Below are positions 15,858-24,840 of a stretch of 64,000 bases of DNA, one piece after another. The stretch spans positions 2,604,001 through 2,668,000 of the forward strand of contig OZ243951.1 in the NCBI GenBank assembly GCA_965214565.1, in the 5' to 3' direction. The translations under genes and the position numbers were made by a program. Every line of letters begins with the position of its first letter. Position 1 is the stretch's first letter. Under the pieces are notes generated by a model. It saw only the letters and a list, made by a program, of their open reading frames with translations, did not search any database and had not been told where the DNA came from. Source of the DNA: VXYK01 sp965214565 (GTDB lineage: Bacteria; Actinomycetota; Acidimicrobiia; Acidimicrobiales; Aldehydirespiratoraceae).

Positions 15858-17126
15858 ATGACTGAATTCTCAACAGATGCCGCAAGGGCCCTGGCTGGCC
15901 CGTCGTGGCTCGTTGATCGCCGCGTGAGCGCAGCAGAGGACTTCGCCGCGGCGGTACCGCCGGACGTGGCCGACGAGGAGTGGCGCTACAGCGCAATCCG
16001 GGAGTTTGACCTTTCTGAGTTCGTTCCCTCATCGCAGACCGGCCCCGCTCCGACGCCTGATTTCGAGCTTGACTCGTCTGCTGTGGTCCGCAGCGTCAAC
16101 GGGCGGATCGTCTCGGTCGAGTCGGCCGATGAACTCAGTGCCGCCGGTGTCTATGTGGGTCCGCTCGCAGGTTCTGAGCAGGGACCCGACCTGCTGGGGG
16201 CGGTGGGCAGCGAGGCGGCGGGCTACTTCACGATCCTCAATGACGCCTTCGTGGCAGACCCGGTGCTGATTCGAGTGCCACCGGGCGTTGTACTGCGCAA
16301 GCCGATCGTGGTGACGCATTATCTGACCGGTTCCGGGGCCGCCGCGTTCCCTCGGTTAGTTGTCGACATCGGTGCCGATTCGCAGGCCGAAGTGCTTGAT
16401 CACCACACATCCGACAGCGGCCCTCTGCTGGTCTGCCCGGTGACCGAGTTAGACGTGTCGCCTGCGGGCCGGCTCGGATACTTGAACGTGCAACAGCTCG
16501 GTTCAAACACCTGGCAGTTCTGCTCGCAGTTGGGGAGGGTTGGGCGCGACGCCAGGCTGACGGTCTCCACAGCGGCTTTCGGCGGCGGCTATGCCCGGAC
16601 GCGGTCCGATGTGCGCCTGGTGGGCCGCGGTGCCGATTGCGACCTCTCGGCGCTGTACTTCGGTGACGGTCGACAGGGACTCGATTTTCGAACCTATCAG
16701 GATCATGTCGCTGCGGACACGACCTCCAATCTGCTCTACAAGGGTGTGGTGAGTGAAGAGTCCCGCAGCATCTACACAGGTCTGATCCGGGTGCGTCCCG
16801 ATGCTCGCGGAACCAACGCCTTCCAGACCAACCGCAACCTGAAACTCGGCGATGACGCTTGGGTTGAGTCGGTCCCGAACCTTGAGATCGAGAACAACGA
16901 TGTGCGCTGCAGCCATGCATCCGCGGTGGGCCCTGTCGATGAGGAGCAGCGGTTCTACCTGGAGAGCCGCGGCGTTCCCGCCGGTGAGGCGGAGAGTCTG
17001 ATCGTGGCCGGGTTCCTGGGCGAGGTGCTAGAGACGTTGCCCGTGCGTGCCGCGCATGAGACGCTCAGGTCTGCGATAGACGCCAAACTGAGCCGCCAGA
17101 GGCGATCCGAGGGGGCCGCGTCGTGA
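15858..17126 (+). CDS. sufD: Fe-S cluster assembly scaffold SufD
   Basis: A 422-residue SufD, the SufB paralogue that completes the SufBC2D complex and helps bring iron. It has the divergent N-terminal helical region, the right-handed beta-helix (RTRSDVRLVGRGADCDLSALYFGDGRQ) and the C-terminal family signature (SHASAVGPVDEEQRFYLESRGVPAGEAESLIVAGFLGEVLETLP) holding the conserved histidine and the SufC-binding helix. ATG 15858 follows CAGGGT. The stop overlaps the GTG of the Rieske gene (GTGA), giving tight coupling. A short GGCC-CTCG-GGCC hairpin lies about 20-30 nt upstream of the start. Confidence 0.93.
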   Translation: MTEFSTDAARALAGPSWLVDRRVSAAEDFAAAVPPDVADEEWRYSAIREFDLSEFVPSSQTGPAPTPDFELDSSAVVRSVNGRIVSVESADELSAAGVYVGPLAGSEQGPDLLGAVGSEAAGYFTILNDAFVADPVLIRVPPGVVLRKPIVVTHYLTGSGAAAFPRLVVDIGADSQAEVLDHHTSDSGPLLVCPVTELDVSPAGRLGYLNVQQLGSNTWQFCSQLGRVGRDARLTVSTAAFGGGYARTRSDVRLVGRGADCDLSALYFGDGRQGLDFRTYQDHVAADTTSNLLYKGVVSEESRSIYTGLIRVRPDARGTNAFQTNRNLKLGDDAWVESVPNLEIENNDVRCSHASAVGPVDEEQRFYLESRGVPAGEAESLIVAGFLGEVLETLPVRAAHETLRSAIDAKLSRQRRSEGAAS

Positions 17127-17512
17127 GCGTTCACGTGTTGTTTCCCCTGGTCGAGCTTGAAGCGGGCACGGCGCGCAAGGTGGAATTGGAGGGGTATCAG
17201 ATCTCGCTTGTGCGGATCGATGACGACGTGTATGCCATCGGCGACATCTGCAGTCACGAGGACGTCTCTTTGTCCGAGGGCTATGTCGACACCGAGGAGT
17301 GTCTGCTCGAGTGTTGGCGCCACGGGGCGATGTTCAACCTGAAGACTGGCGATGCCGAAACCCTGCCGGCGATCCGTCCTGTACCGGTGTATGACGTGTC
17401 GGTCGTCGACGGAATGATACAGCTGGTGATCGATGAGGGGTCCGAACCTGCGGTGAAGACACGAGGGCCCGCGACTTCGTACCAGGCGAATGGGGGGCGT
17501 GGCGATGAGTGA
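17123..17512 (+). CDS. Rieske [2Fe-2S] ferredoxin of the suf operon
   Basis: A 129-residue Rieske protein. The two cluster motifs are CSHEDVSLSEG (C-x-H) and CWRHGAMF (C-x2-H), separated by the usual spacing, within a beta-sandwich domain that ends in a DDVY..DG-type pattern. Family members are dioxygenase ferredoxins, but a stand-alone Rieske gene between sufD and sufC is known from other actinobacterial suf operons, so a role as electron donor or acceptor in cluster assembly is more likely than aromatic oxidation. The GTG start overlaps sufD; the stop overlaps the next gene. Confidence 0.9.
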   Translation: MSVHVLFPLVELEAGTARKVELEGYQISLVRIDDDVYAIGDICSHEDVSLSEGYVDTEECLLECWRHGAMFNLKTGDAETLPAIRPVPVYDVSVVDGMIQLVIDEGSEPAVKTRGPATSYQANGGRGDE

Positions 17513-18320
17513 ACTCGTGATCGAGGGCCTGCGGGCCCGGGTAGGTGGACAGGAGATTCTCAAGGGCGTCGATCTGGCGATGGCTTCGGGAGAAGTCCAC
17601 GCGGTGATGGGTCCCAACGGGTCGGGAAAGTCGACTTTGGCCCACGTACTGGCGGGCCGTCCCGGGTTCGAGGTGCTCGGCGGCTCGGCACGGCTCGACG
17701 GCGTCGAGCTGTTGGATCTGCCGGCTTGGGAGCGAGCCCAGGCGGGTCTGTTCCTGGCGATGCAGTATCCGACGGAGGTTCCCGGAGTAGCGCTCGCCGA
17801 CCTGCTGCGAGCGTCGGTGAGCAGCAGCGACGATGCCGATGAGATCGAATCGTCGATGCGCGTCGAGGCCGAGCGCATTGGTTTCGACGAGAAGTTCCTA
17901 GCAAGGCCGCTCAACGTCGATCTCTCCGGTGGTGAGAAGAAGCGCAATGAGACGCTCCAACTCGGAGTGCTGCGTCCCCGTTTCGCGATCCTAGACGAAC
18001 TTGACTCGGGCCTCGACTTCGACGCCTTGCGCTTGGTCGGTGCACGGGTTGAGGCAGCGACGGAGGAAGACTCCGTGGGGGTGCTTGCCATCACCCACTA
18101 CAGCCGCTTGTTCGAGCAGCTCCGGCCCGACACCGTGCATGTCTTTGCCGGGGGACGGATTCAACAGACCGGTGGCGCCGAGTTGGCTCAAGAGTTGGAG
18201 GACACCGGTTACGAACGTTGGAGTGATGCGTCGCCGGCCGTCGCATCGTCGGCAACACTGCGCGCGGAACCTTCCGCCGAAGGCCCCTTGGCGGATCCGT
18301 TCGCCGATCCGCTCGCTTGA
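17505..18320 (+). CDS. SufC-type ATPase, second paralogue
   Basis: A 271-residue cytosolic ATPase of the SufC family with Walker A GPNGSGKST, the FLAMQYPTEVPGV Q-loop segment, signature DLSGGEKKRNETLQL, Walker B FAILDELDSGLD and H-loop LAITHYSRL. All catalytic residues are present. It is diverged from the minus-strand SufC at 20391 (for example LDELDSG versus LDETDSG) and carries an extra Ala/Pro/Asp-rich tail of about 35 residues ending ADPFADPLA. The start is ATG 17505 with GGGGGG 8 nt upstream; the upstream in-frame ATG 17490 lacks a site. Whether the SufBC2D complex uses both paralogues is open. Confidence 0.88.
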   Translation: MSELVIEGLRARVGGQEILKGVDLAMASGEVHAVMGPNGSGKSTLAHVLAGRPGFEVLGGSARLDGVELLDLPAWERAQAGLFLAMQYPTEVPGVALADLLRASVSSSDDADEIESSMRVEAERIGFDEKFLARPLNVDLSGGEKKRNETLQLGVLRPRFAILDELDSGLDFDALRLVGARVEAATEEDSVGVLAITHYSRLFEQLRPDTVHVFAGGRIQQTGGAELAQELEDTGYERWSDASPAVASSATLRAEPSAEGPLADPFADPLA

Positions 18321-18347
18321 ATCGTGTAGCTGGGGCAGACTGCAGCC

Positions 18348-18635
18348 ATGGCTACAACTCTGCTGAGCGGCGATGAGATTACAGACCTGTTGGCGGAGTT
18401 TCCCGAGTGGCGACGTGAGGGCGATCGTCTGTGCCGTTCATACCAGTTCGACGATTTCGTTGAGGCATTCGGTTTCATGGCCGAAGTCGCGCTCGTCTCA
18501 GAAAAGCTGTTCCACCATCCGGAGTGGAGCAACGTCTACAACCGGGTGGACGTTGCCATCACCGACCACGCCGCGGGTGGAATATCAGAAAACGACCGCG
18601 CCTGGATAAAGCGAGTCGAACGACTCGGCAGGTGA
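18348..18635 (+). CDS. Pterin-4a-carbinolamine dehydratase-like protein
   Basis: A 95-residue PCD/DCoH-fold protein with the active-site signature EKLFHHPEWSNVYNRVDVAITDH (the HHPEW motif), followed by the usual AGGISENDRAWIKRVE helix. It would dehydrate 4a-hydroxytetrahydropterin, or act in Moco-related pterin chemistry. It closes the plus-strand suf operon 27 bp after the SufC-like gene. No pterin hydroxylase is visible in the window, so the physiological role is unclear. Confidence 0.9.
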   Translation: MATTLLSGDEITDLLAEFPEWRREGDRLCRSYQFDDFVEAFGFMAEVALVSEKLFHHPEWSNVYNRVDVAITDHAAGGISENDRAWIKRVERLGR

Positions 18636-18663
18636 ATCCTGTCCAACCCGAACGAAGGGGACG

Positions 18664-19146
18664 CTATTCGTCGAGCGCTTGGGCGAGGGTGTTCCAGCTC
18701 AATGTCGCGCACTTGATCCGTATCGGGAACTTGACCACACCGCGCAGCGCTTCCAGATCGCCGAGTTGCATGCCGTCCGAGGCGCCCTCGAGGTCTATCC
18801 CCAGCGCGGTTTCGCTGCCGTCGCCGCCGATATCGGTTTCGTGGATCGACATGAGTCCCTTGAAGGCCACGATCAGCTTCCGGGCGTCTTCAACCGTCTT
18901 GCCCTTGATCGCCACCGACATCATCGACGCCGATGACTGACTGATGGAACAACCCTGGCCCCCGATCGCGACATCGTCGATCACGCCTGTGTCGTCGACT
19001 TGCAGGTAGACGATGATCTCGTCACCGCACAACGGGTTGAATCCCTCGGCACGGCGCGCCGGGGGAGTTTCGAGCTCTCCGCGATTGCGGGGTGTCCGGT
19101 AGTGGTCGAGGATGATCTCGCGATAGAGGTCTTCAAGGCCAATCAT
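18664..19146 (-). CDS. sufU: SufU-type sulfur acceptor/zinc protein
   Basis: A 160-residue SufU with the three expected cysteines: NPLCGDEI, GGQGCSISQSSASMM and IKCATLSW. The 18-20 residue SufU-specific insertion between the second and third is present (region IHETDIGGDGSETALG). SufU takes persulfide sulfur from SufS by zinc-ligand exchange and passes it to SufBC2D. It is the last gene of the minus-strand operon, 11 bp after sufS, and converges on the PCD gene with 28 bp between stops. Confidence 0.93.
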   Translation of the reverse strand: MIGLEDLYREIILDHYRTPRNRGELETPPARRAEGFNPLCGDEIIVYLQVDDTGVIDDVAIGGQGCSISQSSASMMSVAIKGKTVEDARKLIVAFKGLMSIHETDIGGDGSETALGIDLEGASDGMQLGDLEALRGVVKFPIRIKCATLSWNTLAQALDE

Positions 19147-19157
19147 CTTGTGGTCTC

Positions 19158-20387
19158 CTAGAACGAGAAGATTTCGTCGACCGCGCTGAGGGCGTCGGCG
19201 AGCTTGTCGAGGTCAGACTTGTCGTTGTAGACGTACAGGGAGGCACGCGAGGTGGCACTGGCGCCGAGCACGTCCATGAGCGGCTTGGCGCAATGGTGTC
19301 CTGCGCGCACCGCGATCCCGGACTGGTCGAGTACCTGGGCCACATCGTGGGGGTGCACATCGCCGTAGGCGAAGGACATCACGCCGCCGCGCTCCGCCGG
19401 TTCGGCCGGACCGTGGACGGTGATCTTGTCACCGTGGCGCTCTGTGAGTGTTCGCAGCGCGTATGCGGTCAGTTCAACCTCGTGTTGGCGGACATTGTCC
19501 ATGCCGAGATCGCTGAGATAGTCGACGGCTGCACCGAGGCCGACCGCTTCGGCGACCATCGGTGTTCCTGCCTCGAATTTCCAGGGCACGTCGTTGGTCG
19601 TGTAACCGTTCTTGGTGACGTTGAGTATCATCTCTCCTCCGCCGAGGAAGGGCGGCATGGCTTCGAGGTGTTCGGCGCGGGCCCAGAGCACGCCGATCCC
19701 CATCGGTGCGAGCATCTTGTGGCCGGTGAAAACCAGGAAATCCGCGCCGAGCGCCTGCACGTCGGTGGGTACGTGGGGAACGTACTGGCTGGCGTCGACG
19801 ACCATCAGCGCTCCGGCGTCGTGAGCCCGTTCTGCCAGTGCGGAGATCGGGTTGAGTGTGCCGAGCACGTTGCTCATGGCCGTCACCGACAGCAGTTTGG
19901 CCCCGTCGAGGAGCCGGTCGAGGTCGCTGAGATCAAGGTGGCCGGACTCATCGACTGGGATCCAACGAAGTTCTATGCCTTTTCGGGCTCGCAGCATGTG
20001 CCAGGGAACGATGTTGGCGTGGTGTTCCATCTCGCTGATCACCACTGCGTCGCCGGCCTTGAGACTGTGCTCACCCAAACAGTGGGCCAGAAGGTTCATC
20101 GACTCGGTTGCGTTCTTGGTGAAGACGATCTCGGCGCTCGATTCTGCGTTGATGAAGGCCCCGACTTTGGCTCGGGCTCCCTCGAGTGCGTCTGTTGCCC
20201 GTACCGCGAGCTCGTAGCTGCCGCGGTGGACGTTGGCGTTGGTCGTCTCGTAGTAGTCGGTCATTGCGTCGATGACCGCCTGGGGTTTCTGGGAGGTGTT
20301 GGCCGAGTCGAGGTAGACGAGCTGTTGGCCGTGGAACTGCTGGTCGAGTAGCGGGAAGTCGGATTTGACGTTTGAGCGGAGAGTCAT
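19158..20387 (-). CDS. sufS: Cysteine desulfurase SufS
   Basis: A 409-residue class V PLP enzyme that removes sulfur from cysteine as a persulfide. It shows the YLDSANTSQKPQAVIDAM start, TKNATESMN, the PLP aspartate and the VDASQYVPH segment, the Schiff-base lysine in FTGHKMLAPMGIGVLW, and the catalytic cysteine in RAGHHCAKPLMD. It is of SufS (group II) type, paired with SufU downstream. The ATG lies 3 bp after the sufC stop (TGAAACATG), so the two are cotranslated. Confidence 0.95.
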   Translation of the reverse strand: MTLRSNVKSDFPLLDQQFHGQQLVYLDSANTSQKPQAVIDAMTDYYETTNANVHRGSYELAVRATDALEGARAKVGAFINAESSAEIVFTKNATESMNLLAHCLGEHSLKAGDAVVISEMEHHANIVPWHMLRARKGIELRWIPVDESGHLDLSDLDRLLDGAKLLSVTAMSNVLGTLNPISALAERAHDAGALMVVDASQYVPHVPTDVQALGADFLVFTGHKMLAPMGIGVLWARAEHLEAMPPFLGGGEMILNVTKNGYTTNDVPWKFEAGTPMVAEAVGLGAAVDYLSDLGMDNVRQHEVELTAYALRTLTERHGDKITVHGPAEPAERGGVMSFAYGDVHPHDVAQVLDQSGIAVRAGHHCAKPLMDVLGASATSRASLYVYNDKSDLDKLADALSAVDEIFSF

Positions 20388-20390
20388 GTT

Positions 20391-21146
<756 letters not shown>

Positions 21147-21254
21147 GCGTTCCAGTTTACGAGCGCTGCAAGTTTCGCACTACGGCCATAGGAGAAATTG
21201 CCGGAACGGCGGTGACCCGGGTCCGACACCGCAAGGATTCCGGAGCGGGGCCGA

Positions 21255-21283
21255 TTGGACTTGTGGTGGTGGAGTCGTAGAGT
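21255..21283 (+). promoter_or_regulatory. Promoter of the acyl-CoA dehydrogenase gene
   Basis: TTGGAC (21255-21260), a 17-nt spacer and TAGAGT (21278-21283) form a good sigma-70-type promoter. The -10 box ends 7 nt before ATG 21291, so the mRNA should start at the codon itself (leaderless). Confidence 0.6.
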
Positions 21284-21290
21284 GCAGCGC

Positions 21291-22406
21291 ATGAACTTTG
21301 CATTCTCAGAAGAGCAGGACCAGTTGCGTGAGTTCGTCCGCAGCTTCTTGGAAGACAAGTCGCCTGAAACCTCAGTACGTGAACAGATGGACACCGAGGT
21401 CGGCTATGACGACGCAGTCTGGAGTCAGATGGCGGAGCAGATGGGCCTGCAGGCGCTGGCGATTCCCGAGGAGTACGGCGGCCAGGGATTCGGATTCGTG
21501 GAGCAGATCGTGGTGCTCGAGGAGATGGGTCGGGCGCTGCTCTGCGCCCCGTACTTCTCATCGTGTGTGCTGGCGGCCAACACGCTGCTGCACAGCGGCG
21601 ACGAGGACGCCAAGAACGCCCACCTTCCAGGAATCGCCTCTGGAGAGACCCGGGCGACGCTCGCATTCACCGAGGAGAACGGTCGCTGGGACGAAGACGG
21701 CATCACCATGGCGGCATCGAACGACGGTGGTTCGTGGACCCTCGACGGCACGAAGATGTATGTGCTCGACGGGCACACCGCCAATCTGATCCTGGTCGCG
21801 GCCCGCAGCGATGCGGGAGTGTCGCTGTTCAGCGTTGCCGCTGACGCCGACGGCCTCACCCGGACCGCGCTGTCGACAATGGACCAGACGCGCAAGCAGG
21901 CCAAGCTGGAGTTCGCCGGTGTGGCCGCCGAACTGATCGGTAGCGACGGAGCCGGTTGGGATGTGTTGGAAACGGTGCTCGACTTGGCCGCGGTGGCCCT
22001 CGCGGCAGAACAGGTGGGCGGTGCGCAGATGTGTCTGGACATGTCGGTCGAGTACGCCAAGGTCAGAGTGCAGTTCGGTCGCCCGATCGGGTCCTTCCAG
22101 GCCATCAAGCACAAGTGTGCCGACATGCTCCTCGAAGTCGAGTCGGCCAAGTCAGCCGCCTACTACGCGGGCTGGTGCGCGGCTGAGATGAACGATGAGC
22201 TGGGCCAGGTTGCTTCCTTGGCTAAGAGCTACTGTTCAGAGGCGTACTTTCATGCCGCCGCGGAGAACATCCAGATCCACGGTGGCATCGGCTTCACCTG
22301 GGAGCATCCCGCCCATCTCTATTTCAAGCGGGCGAAGAGCTCTGAGTTGCTGTTCGGAGACCCGACCTACCATCGCGAACTGCTCGCCCAACGCATCGGC
22401 ATCTGA
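21291..22406 (+). CDS. Acyl-CoA dehydrogenase family protein
   Basis: A 371-residue flavoprotein with the three-part acyl-CoA dehydrogenase layout: N-terminal helices (MNFAFSEEQDQLREFVRSFL), the middle beta domain with ATLAFTEENGRW, and the C-terminal four-helix bundle (VRVQFGRPIGSFQAIKHKCADML; QIHGGIGFTWEHPAHLYFKRA). It belongs to the actinobacterial FadE-like group used in fatty acid or steroid side-chain oxidation; the substrate is not predictable and the catalytic glutamate position is uncertain by eye. These proteins sometimes work as heteromers with a second FadE, but none is next door. Confidence 0.88.
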   Translation: MNFAFSEEQDQLREFVRSFLEDKSPETSVREQMDTEVGYDDAVWSQMAEQMGLQALAIPEEYGGQGFGFVEQIVVLEEMGRALLCAPYFSSCVLAANTLLHSGDEDAKNAHLPGIASGETRATLAFTEENGRWDEDGITMAASNDGGSWTLDGTKMYVLDGHTANLILVAARSDAGVSLFSVAADADGLTRTALSTMDQTRKQAKLEFAGVAAELIGSDGAGWDVLETVLDLAAVALAAEQVGGAQMCLDMSVEYAKVRVQFGRPIGSFQAIKHKCADMLLEVESAKSAAYYAGWCAAEMNDELGQVASLAKSYCSEAYFHAAAENIQIHGGIGFTWEHPAHLYFKRAKSSELLFGDPTYHRELLAQRIGI

Positions 22407-22431
22407 GCGGATACTGGCGGGGTGACGCGGC

Positions 22432-22875
22432 TTGGTCTGGGTCTTCTTCGCAGTCGGTGCGGTAGCCGTCATCCTGATCGCTCTCGTGGCGGTCGGAAAA
22501 GCGGTTGCGGAACTGGAAACCGAACGAAGCCCTGCCGTCTATGACCTCAACGACGCGGTGGAATGGATCGCCCAACGGCTTCCCGACGAGGTGACAGCCC
22601 GGATCTCCTTCGACGACGTCAGGACCCTGCTTCGTTGGCATCTCGACTGGTTCCAGGAGGCAGGTGTGGCCTCGCGTCATGGTGAGGAACTGGCCACCGA
22701 TCAGGTCCGAGTCGATGGAGCGGTCGCCCCCCATGATGCAGCGATCGACGCGATCGTGGCCCGTTCGCTGGCTGTCGGCGGCCCTGAAGCCGTCGACGTG
22801 GTCTGCGTGCTCGACCTCCAGATGAAGTATCTGACGGCGATCGGTGCCGTCGGCGACGAGGTCGACGACTCGTGA
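22432..22875 (+). CDS. Conserved-looking membrane-anchored small protein, unknown function
   Basis: A 147-residue protein starting at TTG 22432. One N-terminal membrane segment (VFFAVGAVAVILIALVAVGKA) is followed by a cytosolic part with an alpha-helical, acidic character (YDLNDAVEWIAQRLPDEVTARISFDDVRTLLRWHLDWFQE). I do not recognise the family. Codon use is like the neighbours and the frame is open throughout. It lies 25 bp after the dehydrogenase gene, probably in the same transcript. Confidence 0.6.
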   Translation: MVWVFFAVGAVAVILIALVAVGKAVAELETERSPAVYDLNDAVEWIAQRLPDEVTARISFDDVRTLLRWHLDWFQEAGVASRHGEELATDQVRVDGAVAPHDAAIDAIVARSLAVGGPEAVDVVCVLDLQMKYLTAIGAVGDEVDDS

Positions 22876-22932
22876 ACCGCAGAAATATCCCACACGACCG
22901 ACTGCTTTTGTGCTTCACTATTGGCACCAAAG

Positions 22933-23136
22933 AAAGGAGGTGGTCCCGCAGTGTGTAGAAGATCTGTGACCTTGGAGGTGGCTGGCCGCTAGAACAGCTG
23001 CTGGACCACTGGCGCAAACCAAGCCAGCTCCACCCCTGGGGCTAGGTGGACCGGGAATATGTCACGCCTGGTGCGGTGCCGCAAGGTGCCACCACTCCCT
23101 GGGATTCCAGCAAACATTGTTTTCGAGAAATACTCA
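22933..23136 (+). ncRNA. Structured leader-like RNA with a 13-codon ORF
   Basis: This gene-free stretch starts with a perfect AAAGGAGG ribosome site. GTG 22951 follows 10 nt later and reads 13 codons (MCRRSVTLEVAGR) to TAG 22990-22992. Downstream, GGTGG-CTGGC (from 22976) can pair with GCCAG-CT-CCACC (about 23022-23033), and TCCACC can alternatively pair with GGTGGA (about 23045). Such mutually exclusive helices followed by an intrinsic terminator are typical of attenuation leaders. I cannot match it to a named RNA family. The stretch from 22876 to 23248 otherwise holds no protein gene I would defend. Confidence 0.45.
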
Positions 23137-23182
23137 AGAACCGTCCTGGGGCTGTCGTGGCCCTGGGACGGTTCTCTTTTTC
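23137..23182 (+). terminator. Rho-independent terminator
   Basis: AGAACCGTCC (23137-23146) pairs perfectly with GGACGGTTCT (23166-23175), and CTTTTTC follows at once. The 19-nt loop is GC-rich and can itself fold. It ends the leader-like transcript before the gene at 23249. Confidence 0.85.
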
Positions 23183-23236
23183 TTCCGTGGGAATCGCTGA
23201 TCACCGTGAATCGCCGATTCCTGTCGTTGCTGCCGC

Positions 23237-23242
23237 TATGTT
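23237..23242 (+). promoter_or_regulatory. Candidate -10 box
   Basis: TATGTT lies 6 nt before ATG 23249, matching the leaderless pattern seen at other genes of the window. Confidence 0.4.
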
Positions 23243-23248
23243 TCCTGC

Positions 23249-23440
23249 ATGGAACGACCGGCTCGATTTCAAAACAGCCGCTTTCTGGGTGACAAGCGGG
23301 TTCAGGTGGTATACGACCTCGACGACGTGGCTGAGACCGCTGTCATCGAAGAACTCGCCAACAGCGAGCATGCGTTGGCGTTCGGACCCGACACCCTTGC
23401 CGAAGCCCGTAACCGCGGCTACCGCTTGCGGTCCGTCTGA
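23249..23440 (+). CDS. Small conserved-type protein, unknown function
   Basis: A 63-residue soluble protein (MERPARFQNSRFLGDK..., then VQVVYDLDD and SEHALAFGPDTLAEARNRGYRL). The LGDKR.QVVYDLD and FGPDTL.EARNRGYR blocks look like a conserved short actinobacterial protein, but I know no function. It has no ribosome site and probably a leaderless start. It follows the terminator at 23137-23182, so it has its own promoter. Confidence 0.65.
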   Translation: MERPARFQNSRFLGDKRVQVVYDLDDVAETAVIEELANSEHALAFGPDTLAEARNRGYRLRSV

Positions 23441-23459
23441 CTAGCGGGTTGCCGGACTA

Positions 23460-24230
23460 GTGGACAGGAGCTTCACGGTTGATGGCATCGAGTTGGAAGC
23501 CCACCTCGCTCGACCCTCCCAGAATCACAGCACGGCCCAACCAGGGTTGGTGATCGCGCACGGTTTCCCGGCTGAGGCCGGTGGTGGAATCAACTCGACT
23601 TCAAGCTTTCCCGGTCTTGCTGATCGGGTCGCCACTGAATGCGGTTGGGCCGCGCTTGCGTACTCCAGCCGCGGGATTGCAAAGTCTGGCGGCGATTTCT
23701 CGCTGGAGGGCTGGTTGCGGGACCTCAAGGGAGCGATCGCGTTCCTGCGTGAATCAGTGCATTGCGACGGCGTCTGGCTTCTCGGATTCGGTACGGGCGG
23801 CGCTCTGGCGGTCGAGGCCGGCGCCGCGGACGAGACGATCCGAGGCGTCTGCGCCGTGTCGTTGCCAGCGGACTTCAGCGACTGGGCACGCAGCCCTCGC
23901 AAGCTGTTGGTGCTCGCACGCGAGATGGGAGCGATCCGCGACAGCGCCTTTCCAGACGACTTCGGATACTGGTCGCAGCAACTGCGTTCCGTGGATGCCA
24001 GCGAAGCGGCGACGCGCCTGTCGCCGCGTGAGCTGTTACTGATTCATGGCAGCGAAGATGATGTCGTGCCGGTGCTCGACACCCGTGCCGTTGCCGACGC
24101 GCATGCTTCTGCAGACTTGCGGATCATCGACGGAGCCAGCCATTACCTGCGCCACGACCCCCGTGCCATCGCGGTGGTCCTCGGCTGGCTGGACCGCCAA
24201 CGCAACCGACTGCGTTCCGAGTTCGGGTGA
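23460..24230 (+). CDS. Alpha/beta-hydrolase fold protein lacking the usual nucleophile
   Basis: A 256-residue alpha/beta-hydrolase fold: the HGFPAEAGGG oxyanion region, YSSRGIAKSGGDFSLEGWLRDL, the nucleophile elbow region LLGFGTGGALAVEAG, the acid in LLIHGSEDDVVPV and a final histidine in GASHYLRHDP. In the elbow the G-x-Ser-x-G serine is replaced by glycine (GFGTG), so it cannot be an ordinary serine hydrolase. Acid and histidine remain. It may be a non-catalytic or altered-mechanism member. GTG 23460 starts the gene 20 bp after the previous stop. Confidence 0.78.
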   Translation: MDRSFTVDGIELEAHLARPSQNHSTAQPGLVIAHGFPAEAGGGINSTSSFPGLADRVATECGWAALAYSSRGIAKSGGDFSLEGWLRDLKGAIAFLRESVHCDGVWLLGFGTGGALAVEAGAADETIRGVCAVSLPADFSDWARSPRKLLVLAREMGAIRDSAFPDDFGYWSQQLRSVDASEAATRLSPRELLLIHGSEDDVVPVLDTRAVADAHASADLRIIDGASHYLRHDPRAIAVVLGWLDRQRNRLRSEFG

Positions 24231-24261
24231 AGCGCAACCGCCGGCGCGGTTCAGGGCGAAT

Positions 24262-24840
24262 CTACTGGCTGTTGATCCGGCGCTTCTCGCGAAGCCTCCC
24301 AAGCGCGGTCGGGTCACCGAGGTCGGCGACACTGCGGAGGTCTTCGGTTGCGAAGACTCCGGCAACGGCCTCCCAACCGTCCGGTTTGCAGTCGAAACGC
24401 TTGGCCAGAATGGCTATGAGAATCTGGGATTTGACCGGGCCGTAGCCGGGTACCGCCAACAATCGGTCGTAGAGCACGTCCGCGTTGTCCGCATCTTCCC
24501 AGATCGAGGCGGCAGCTCCCTGATATTCCTCGACTAGGTGCTCGCACAGTTTGTGGATTCGGCGTGCCATCATGGCCGGAAAGCGATGGATTGCAGGTTT
24601 AGCAGCGGCGAACGCGACCAACTCCTCAGGGTCCATCGCGGCGATCTCGGCGGCGTCGAGTGCGCCGCCGAGCCTCTGGGCCAGTCGCAGGGGTGAGGCG
24701 AAAGCCCACTCGATGGGGATCTGCTGGTCGAGCAGCATGGCGATCATGAGCGCCAGCGGATCGGTGTTGATCAAATGGTCGGCGTCCGGGTCGCCGCTGA
24801 CCACGAGCGTGCCGCGGCGGTGCGGGCCGGGCTCAGGCAC
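24262..24840 (-). CDS. HhH-GPD-type base excision repair protein
   Basis: About 192 residues of helix-hairpin-helix DNA glycosylase fold: ALMIAMLLDQQIPIEWAFASPLRLAQRLGG, then KPAIHRFPAMMARRIHKLCEHLVEEY, and the hairpin LLAVPGYGPVKSQILIAILAKRF. A clear catalytic Lys/Asp pair of the GPD type is not obvious, as in other actinobacterial members of this small family, so excision activity is uncertain. GTG 24840 overlaps the aceE stop (GTGCCTGA) and is preferred on coupling grounds; GTG 24804 or an upstream ATG at 24888 inside aceE are alternatives. Confidence 0.78.
   Translation of the reverse strand: MPEPGPHRRGTLVVSGDPDADHLINTDPLALMIAMLLDQQIPIEWAFASPLRLAQRLGGALDAAEIAAMDPEELVAFAAAKPAIHRFPAMMARRIHKLCEHLVEEYQGAAASIWEDADNADVLYDRLLAVPGYGPVKSQILIAILAKRFDCKPDGWEAVAGVFATEDLRSVADLGDPTALGRLREKRRINSQ

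Noticed and set aside
23041..23110. T-box or tRNA-like element
   Set aside because: GGTGCGGTGCCGC looks superficially like a T-box sequence, but the conserved AGGGTGGnACCGCG core and specifier stem are missing, and no cloverleaf folds.
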